DNA of 64,000 nucleotides, taken from positions 248,001 through 312,000 of the forward strand of contig CAZGAQ010000002.1 of the NCBI GenBank assembly GCA_964523405.1, read 5' to 3'. The translations under genes and the position numbers were made by a program. The DNA comes from CAZGAQ01 sp964523405. GTDB lineage: Bacteria; Planctomycetota; Phycisphaerae; UBA1845; Fen-1342. The notes under the pieces were generated by a model. The model searched no databases, was not told where the DNA came from, and saw nothing but the letters and a program-made list of their open reading frames with translations. Below are positions 60,394 to 64,000 of this stretch, in pieces; position 1 is the first letter of the stretch, and each line of letters starts with the position of its first letter.

Positions 60394-61617
60394 TTATACG
60401 GCCTGTAGCGCCTGGTCCAGGTCTGCGAGCAAGTCCTCCACATCTTCGATACCTACCGAGTAGCGCACCAGGCCGTCGGTGATGCCGGCGGCGATGCGGT
60501 CTTCACGAGACATGCCCGCGTGCGTCATCGACGCCGGGTGTTCGATCAGCGTCTCGACCCCGCCCAGCGACACCGCCAGCGTGGCCAAACGCACATTGTC
60601 CATCAGGCGTACGCCGGCCTCAATGCCGCCCTTGAGCTCGAAGCTGATCATCGAGCCGAAGCCGCGCATTTGGCGGCGGACCAGATCGTGCTGTGGATGG
60701 GAAGGCAATCCGATGTAGCGAACCCATGACACTTTGGGATGCGCCTCCAGCCAGCGCGCGAGCTTGAGCGCACTCTCCTGGGCCCGCTCAATGCGCAGCG
60801 AAAGCGTCTTCAGGCCGCGTAAGACCAGAAACGCCTGGTGCGGGTCCATGTTGCAGCCCAAGTTGATCATCAGGGGACGAATCCGGCGTTGCAGTTCCTC
60901 GGTCCGCGTGACGATGATGCCGCCCACCACATCCGCATGCCCGTTGATGAACTTGGTTACCGAGTGCAGGACCACGTCCGCCCCCAACTCGATCGGTCGC
61001 TGGAGGTACGGGCTGGCGAAGGTGTTGTCCACGACGAGCACGCAGTTGCGCTCATGGGCGATGTCGGCGACTGCGCGCAGGTCAGTGACCTGCATCGCCG
61101 GATTTGAGGGCGTCTCGACGTAGATGAGGCGGGTTGCAGGTCGGATCGCCTCCCGCACGCGCGCGGGGTCGGATGTGTCCACGTAGGAAGACTGCACGCC
61201 GAAGCGGGCCAGATGCTGCTCGACCAGCCCGCGCGACGGTCCGTACACCGACGCCGTGCTGACCATGTGCGCCCCGGCATCGAGCAAGGCCATGTACACC
61301 GCGGCTACCGCACCGAGCCCCGAGCTGGTCGCGATGCCGCCGCACCCGCCTTCCAGACCGGCGACCGTATCCTCCAGCGCCCGAATTGTCGGGTTGCCGA
61401 TGCGGGTGTAGATGTAGCCGGCTTCCCGTCCAGCGAAAAGCGCGGCCCCATGCGCAGCGTTGCGGAACGCGAACGTCGACGACTGGTAGATCGGTACGTT
61501 TACTGCGCCGCAATGATCGCCATCGGCGTGCGCATGCACCAGCCGGGTATTGAAGCCCGCAGTAAAATGGGTAGCGGGGACCTCAGTTGCCCCGGCTTTC
61601 GCATCGTGAGACAGCAT
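60394..61617 (-). CDS. Trans-sulfuration PLP enzyme (methionine gamma-lyase/cystathionine gamma-lyase family)
   Basis: 407 residues from the ATG at 61617, with GAGG overlapping the upstream stop eight bases away; this is translational coupling to the radical SAM gene. Motifs: YTRIGNPTIRALEDTVAGLE, SSGLGAVAAVYMALLDAG, IYVETPSNPAMQVTDLRAVA, VLVVDNTFASPYLQRP, LHSVTKFINGHADVVGG with the PLP lysine, and the C-terminal GGVETLIEHPASMTHAG and GLVRYSVGIE. The position of the methionine gamma-lyase Cys (YGC) is YGP here, which argues against a strict methionine gamma-lyase and leaves cystathionine lyase, synthase or homocysteine desulfhydrase activities possible. Confidence 0.88.
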   Translation of the reverse strand: MLSHDAKAGATEVPATHFTAGFNTRLVHAHADGDHCGAVNVPIYQSSTFAFRNAAHGAALFAGREAGYIYTRIGNPTIRALEDTVAGLEGGCGGIATSSGLGAVAAVYMALLDAGAHMVSTASVYGPSRGLVEQHLARFGVQSSYVDTSDPARVREAIRPATRLIYVETPSNPAMQVTDLRAVADIAHERNCVLVVDNTFASPYLQRPIELGADVVLHSVTKFINGHADVVGGIIVTRTEELQRRIRPLMINLGCNMDPHQAFLVLRGLKTLSLRIERAQESALKLARWLEAHPKVSWVRYIGLPSHPQHDLVRRQMRGFGSMISFELKGGIEAGVRLMDNVRLATLAVSLGGVETLIEHPASMTHAGMSREDRIAAGITDGLVRYSVGIEDVEDLLADLDQALQAV

Positions 61618-61627
61618 GTAATTCACC

Positions 61628-62557
61628 TCATCCTTGTGTTCGCCTGTGCAGCCTGAAACAGGCCTGTTCACCGACCATCTCCGTCTGGACCTGGCGGTCG
61701 GCCATCAAACCATCCAGTATTTTGATTACCTCGTGCCGATGAGCCTCCAGACCGGCCGCGATGTCCGCCAGCGTGCAGGGACGACGCTGGAGCAACCCGA
61801 GTACCGTCTCGCGCGTCACGCGGCCCAGCGCCGGGGAGGCAGATGCAGGGTACGGGCCGATCACCTCGGCTGGCGGCGTGAATGCCAGTGCGATTTCGGC
61901 GAGGCGCTCAGGGGAAGCCGGCACGACCCAGGATTCTGCCGGCGGACGGGTCGCCGTGTTCAACTGGACGCGGTCGGCGCCGAGTTGGCTCGCCCGCTCG
62001 ATGAGCCGGCCCAAGCGGGGCTCCGCATTGGAGGGCCCGTCGATGAGGAACACCTCCAGCCAGCAAGCCCCACGGTAGCCGCGCCGGAACTCCACCAGCC
62101 CTTGCCAGACCTGCTCGGCAGAGAGCGCTTCGTGCGGACGGTTTACGACCAGGAACGCGACTTCGTCGCCGGCATCCAGTGAGGGGATTACAACGTCGGC
62201 CTGCTGCAGTGCCTCGCGCACCCCGCGGCGCCACAGCAGCGAGCCGTTGGTCAGCACCGCGACGGGCGTGGTGGTCAGTCGCTTGAGCTCGGCAATCAGC
62301 GTGCCCAGGTCGGCGTACAGCGTCGGCTCACCGGAGCCGCCGATCGTGACGTAGTCCGGGCCCGTGTCGAGCGCGCTGCGCACGTCAGCCAGAATCTCTT
62401 CCACGGAGAACCACGCCCGTGGCTCGATGGTCTGGCAGGTCGTGCGGCCCAGTTGGCAATAGACGCAGTCGAACGTGCACGTCTTGTACGGTACAACGTC
62501 GATGCCCAGCGATCGGCCAAGCCGACGTGAAGCAACCGGGCCGAACACATGTTTCAT
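61628..62557 (-). CDS. Radical SAM protein, COG0731-like
   Basis: 309 residues from the ATG at 62557 (MKHVFGPVASRRLGRSLGID), the characteristic start of this radical SAM family. The cluster motif CTFDCVYCQLG (CX3CX2C) binds a [4Fe-4S] cluster. VTIGGSGEPTLYADLGTL is the conserved GGE-like strand. The C-terminal ~70 residues form a winged-helix-like domain (RRPCTLADIAAGLEAHRHEV) that could contact nucleic acid or a protein partner. The reaction is unknown for most members. It lies between a peroxiredoxin gene (24 bp) and the coupled PLP enzyme (10 bp), suggesting a shared redox or sulfur function. Confidence 0.87.
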   Translation of the reverse strand: MKHVFGPVASRRLGRSLGIDVVPYKTCTFDCVYCQLGRTTCQTIEPRAWFSVEEILADVRSALDTGPDYVTIGGSGEPTLYADLGTLIAELKRLTTTPVAVLTNGSLLWRRGVREALQQADVVIPSLDAGDEVAFLVVNRPHEALSAEQVWQGLVEFRRGYRGACWLEVFLIDGPSNAEPRLGRLIERASQLGADRVQLNTATRPPAESWVVPASPERLAEIALAFTPPAEVIGPYPASASPALGRVTRETVLGLLQRRPCTLADIAAGLEAHRHEVIKILDGLMADRQVQTEMVGEQACFRLHRRTQG

Positions 62558-62581
62558 CGCACTGCGCGGCGTCAAGTCAGC

Positions 62582-63265
62582 CTACTTTCCGTGCGGGCAC
62601 TTCTTGAGCGTCAGGAACCAGTCCAGGACCGTGGTGTCCGCCCCGGCCTTCTCGACGCGCTCCTTCGCTGCCCCGCAGGAGCCCGGGGGCGGCACAATCA
62701 CGTCTTCGCCTGGCTGCCAGTTGGCGGGCGTGGCGACCTTGTGCTCATCGGAGTGCTGCATAGCGAGAAGCAGGCGCTTGATCTCCTGCATGTTGCGTCC
62801 GTTCGACAGCGGGTAGTAGAGGATCGCCCGTACGAGCGCCTGCGGATCGATGATGAACACGGCCCGGACGGCCTGCGTGGTGCTCGCTGCCGGCTGGAGC
62901 ATCCCGAACTTCTTCGAGACTTCCATCGTGAGGTCGCTGATCACCGGGAACATGACCTCGACGCCCTTCATGCCCTTGTACGCGATCTTCTCTTTGATCG
63001 TCCGCAGCCAGGCAATGTGGCTGAACGTGCTGTCGATCGACAGGCCCAGCAACTCGCAGTTGAGAGCCTTGAACTCGCCGGCCATGCTGGCGAAGGTCAT
63101 GAACTCCGTCGTGCACACCGGCGTGAAATCCGCCGGATGCGAAAAGAACACGACCCACTTGCCCTTGTAGTCCGCGGGGAAGTGGATCTTGCCCTGTGTG
63201 GTCTCGGCCTCGAACTCGGGGGCCTTGTCGCCGATCAATGGCATGCGGCATGCTTCCTCGGTCAT
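62582..63265 (-). CDS. 1-Cys peroxiredoxin (Prx6-like)
   Basis: 227 residues starting MTEEACRMPLIGDKAPEFEA. AAGGAGCGACTC before the ATG at 63265 is a good ribosome binding site, preferred over the ATG at 63280 that overlaps the previous stop as ATGA. WVVFFSHPADFTPVCTTEFM contains the peroxidatic Cys in the Prx6-type PVCTTE motif. LLGLSIDSTFSHIAWLRTIK and VRAVFIIDPQALVRAILYYP follow the class. Further cysteines lie near the end (GSCGAAKERV; KKCPHGK), which could act as resolving residues. It reduces hydrogen or organic peroxides in the cytoplasm. The electron donor is not in the window. Confidence 0.92.
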   Translation of the reverse strand: MTEEACRMPLIGDKAPEFEAETTQGKIHFPADYKGKWVVFFSHPADFTPVCTTEFMTFASMAGEFKALNCELLGLSIDSTFSHIAWLRTIKEKIAYKGMKGVEVMFPVISDLTMEVSKKFGMLQPAASTTQAVRAVFIIDPQALVRAILYYPLSNGRNMQEIKRLLLAMQHSDEHKVATPANWQPGEDVIVPPPGSCGAAKERVEKAGADTTVLDWFLTLKKCPHGK

Positions 63266-63276
63266 GAGTCGCTCCT

Positions 63277-64000
63277 TCATTGGCCTCGTGGTTGCTCAGC
63301 CCCCGTTGTGAATTCGAATACCGCGCCCACCTCGCTCGGCGTGCAGCGGCGCGGCAGTCCAGATGCCAGCGCCGCCAACACGGGCAAGCCCGTGCAATGG
63401 GCTGGAATCACCCTGCTCACGCCCAGGACGGAGAGTTCGCTGAGCGTTCGCGTAACGCGCTGTGTGGGTACGCTGTGCAAGTGCATGCCGCCCAGGACGG
63501 CGACGAGTGGAAGCCCGGGGTGCAACGTCTGCGCGTAGCGGAGCGTGTTGATCACGCCCGCGTGGGCGCAACCCAGCAGCACCACGATGCCAGCCGCAGT
63601 ACGCACGATTAGTGCCTGATCATCGCTCAGCGCGTCGGGCTGCTGCCCAGCGGCATCCAGGCAGAAGCTGTCCTCGCCCGGCTCAAAATCGGCCACGCGC
63701 GGCACCTCACCCGTCACCCACACCGCGGGGCAAATCTGGGTCGGACTGCGTGTGGCCACCAGGCGCGCGCCGAGTCGCGCGCGCAGGTCCGCGGATGGGA
63801 TGGATAAACCGATCGCGCGAACGTGGCCGTCCCCTGCCCGCTTGTATTTCGCTTCCAGCGCCGCGGGATGAGCAAAGACGCGCGCCGCCGGAGCCAGGTC
63901 CAGCATCGCGCCCAGAGCGCCGGTGTGGTCATAGTGGCCATGGCTGAGCACGATGGCATTGGTCGATTCGAGCTCGATGCCCAGTTCGCTCGCGTTCGGC
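63277..64000 (-). CDS. Metallo-beta-lactamase-fold hydrolase, 5' end beyond window
   Basis: The C-terminal 240 residues of an MBL-fold protein. The frame is open to the window edge (ESTNAIVLSHGHYDHTG). SHGHYDHTG is the HxHxDH zinc motif. GCAHAGVINTLRYAQTL supplies another zinc His, and VIPAHCTGLPVL and TPSEVGAVFEF close the fold. The pattern matches the dihydropterin/beta-RFAP-synthase-like MBL family. Its role here is unknown; it is the first visible gene of the redox operon, and its TGA overlaps an upstream start candidate of the peroxiredoxin gene. Confidence 0.87.
   Translation of the reverse strand, partial: PNASELGIELESTNAIVLSHGHYDHTGALGAMLDLAPAARVFAHPAALEAKYKRAGDGHVRAIGLSIPSADLRARLGARLVATRSPTQICPAVWVTGEVPRVADFEPGEDSFCLDAAGQQPDALSDDQALIVRTAAGIVVLLGCAHAGVINTLRYAQTLHPGLPLVAVLGGMHLHSVPTQRVTRTLSELSVLGVSRVIPAHCTGLPVLAALASGLPRRCTPSEVGAVFEFTTGAEQPRGQ

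Noticed and set aside
60394..61617. Firm call as methionine gamma-lyase
   Set aside because: The Cys typical of that enzyme is replaced by Pro, so only the family-level name is supported.

Overview
The window is high-GC DNA that looks chromosomal and comes from a planctomycete, most likely class Phycisphaerae. The pointers are secreted proteins ending in dockerin-like calcium-loop repeats (52.4-52.6 kb and 58.6-58.8 kb), small membrane proteins ending in a CGYDLTGN...RCxECG zinc ribbon, an XrtA/PEP-CTERM-type exopolysaccharide locus, and many exported glycoside hydrolases with no SusC/D pair. The taxonomic call is an inference from family content. I saw no rRNA, tRNA, CRISPR array or insertion sequence.

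Layout. (1) 1-7966: exopolysaccharide module on the minus strand (export lipoprotein, chain-length protein, BY-kinase, FemAB-like acyltransferase, two glycosyltransferases), with a divergent ExeA-like ATPase. (2) 8030-15063: one ABC-efflux operon with an ATPase, four FtsX/MacB-type permeases forming a duplicated A-B/A'-B' pair, and a membrane-fusion adaptor. One permease has an 87-bp unit present three times at its N-terminus. (3) 15.2-21.3 kb: GH65 phosphorylase-family protein, group II PLP decarboxylase, and a long coiled-coil protein built on 28-residue repeats. (4) 21.3-30.7 kb: minus-strand operon of four exported glycosidases (GH27, two GH127-like, GH2), fitting breakdown of arabinose- and galactose-containing glycans. 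(5) 30.7-34.6 kb: heterodimeric ABC exporter with one degenerate ATP site. (6) 34.9-41.7 kb: cytosolic hybrid histidine kinase, Ycf46-like AAA ATPase, and a rifampin-phosphotransferase-like dikinase. (7) 41.8-51.2 kb: LacI regulator, GH31, six-hairpin glycosidase, old-yellow-enzyme, and a beta-propeller protein. (8) 51.2-59.6 kb: a structured leader before a CHRD/dockerin protein, then an accessory stretch of small zinc-ribbon membrane proteins around an Imm50-like gene. One of these is frameshifted, and two four-helix membrane proteins flank the stretch. (9) 59.8-64 kb: redox/sulfur group (metallo-beta-lactamase-fold protein, 1-Cys peroxiredoxin, COG0731-type radical SAM protein, trans-sulfuration PLP enzyme, DsrE-like lipoprotein).

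Most genes are ordinary members of known families. The points most worth following up are the duplicated permease pair with its N-terminal tandem repeat, the zinc-ribbon/Imm50 island, the structured leader at 51.3-51.5 kb, the paired GH127-like genes sharing a C-terminal domain, and the exported DsrE-like lipoprotein. Families are named from sequence recognition only; no search was run.
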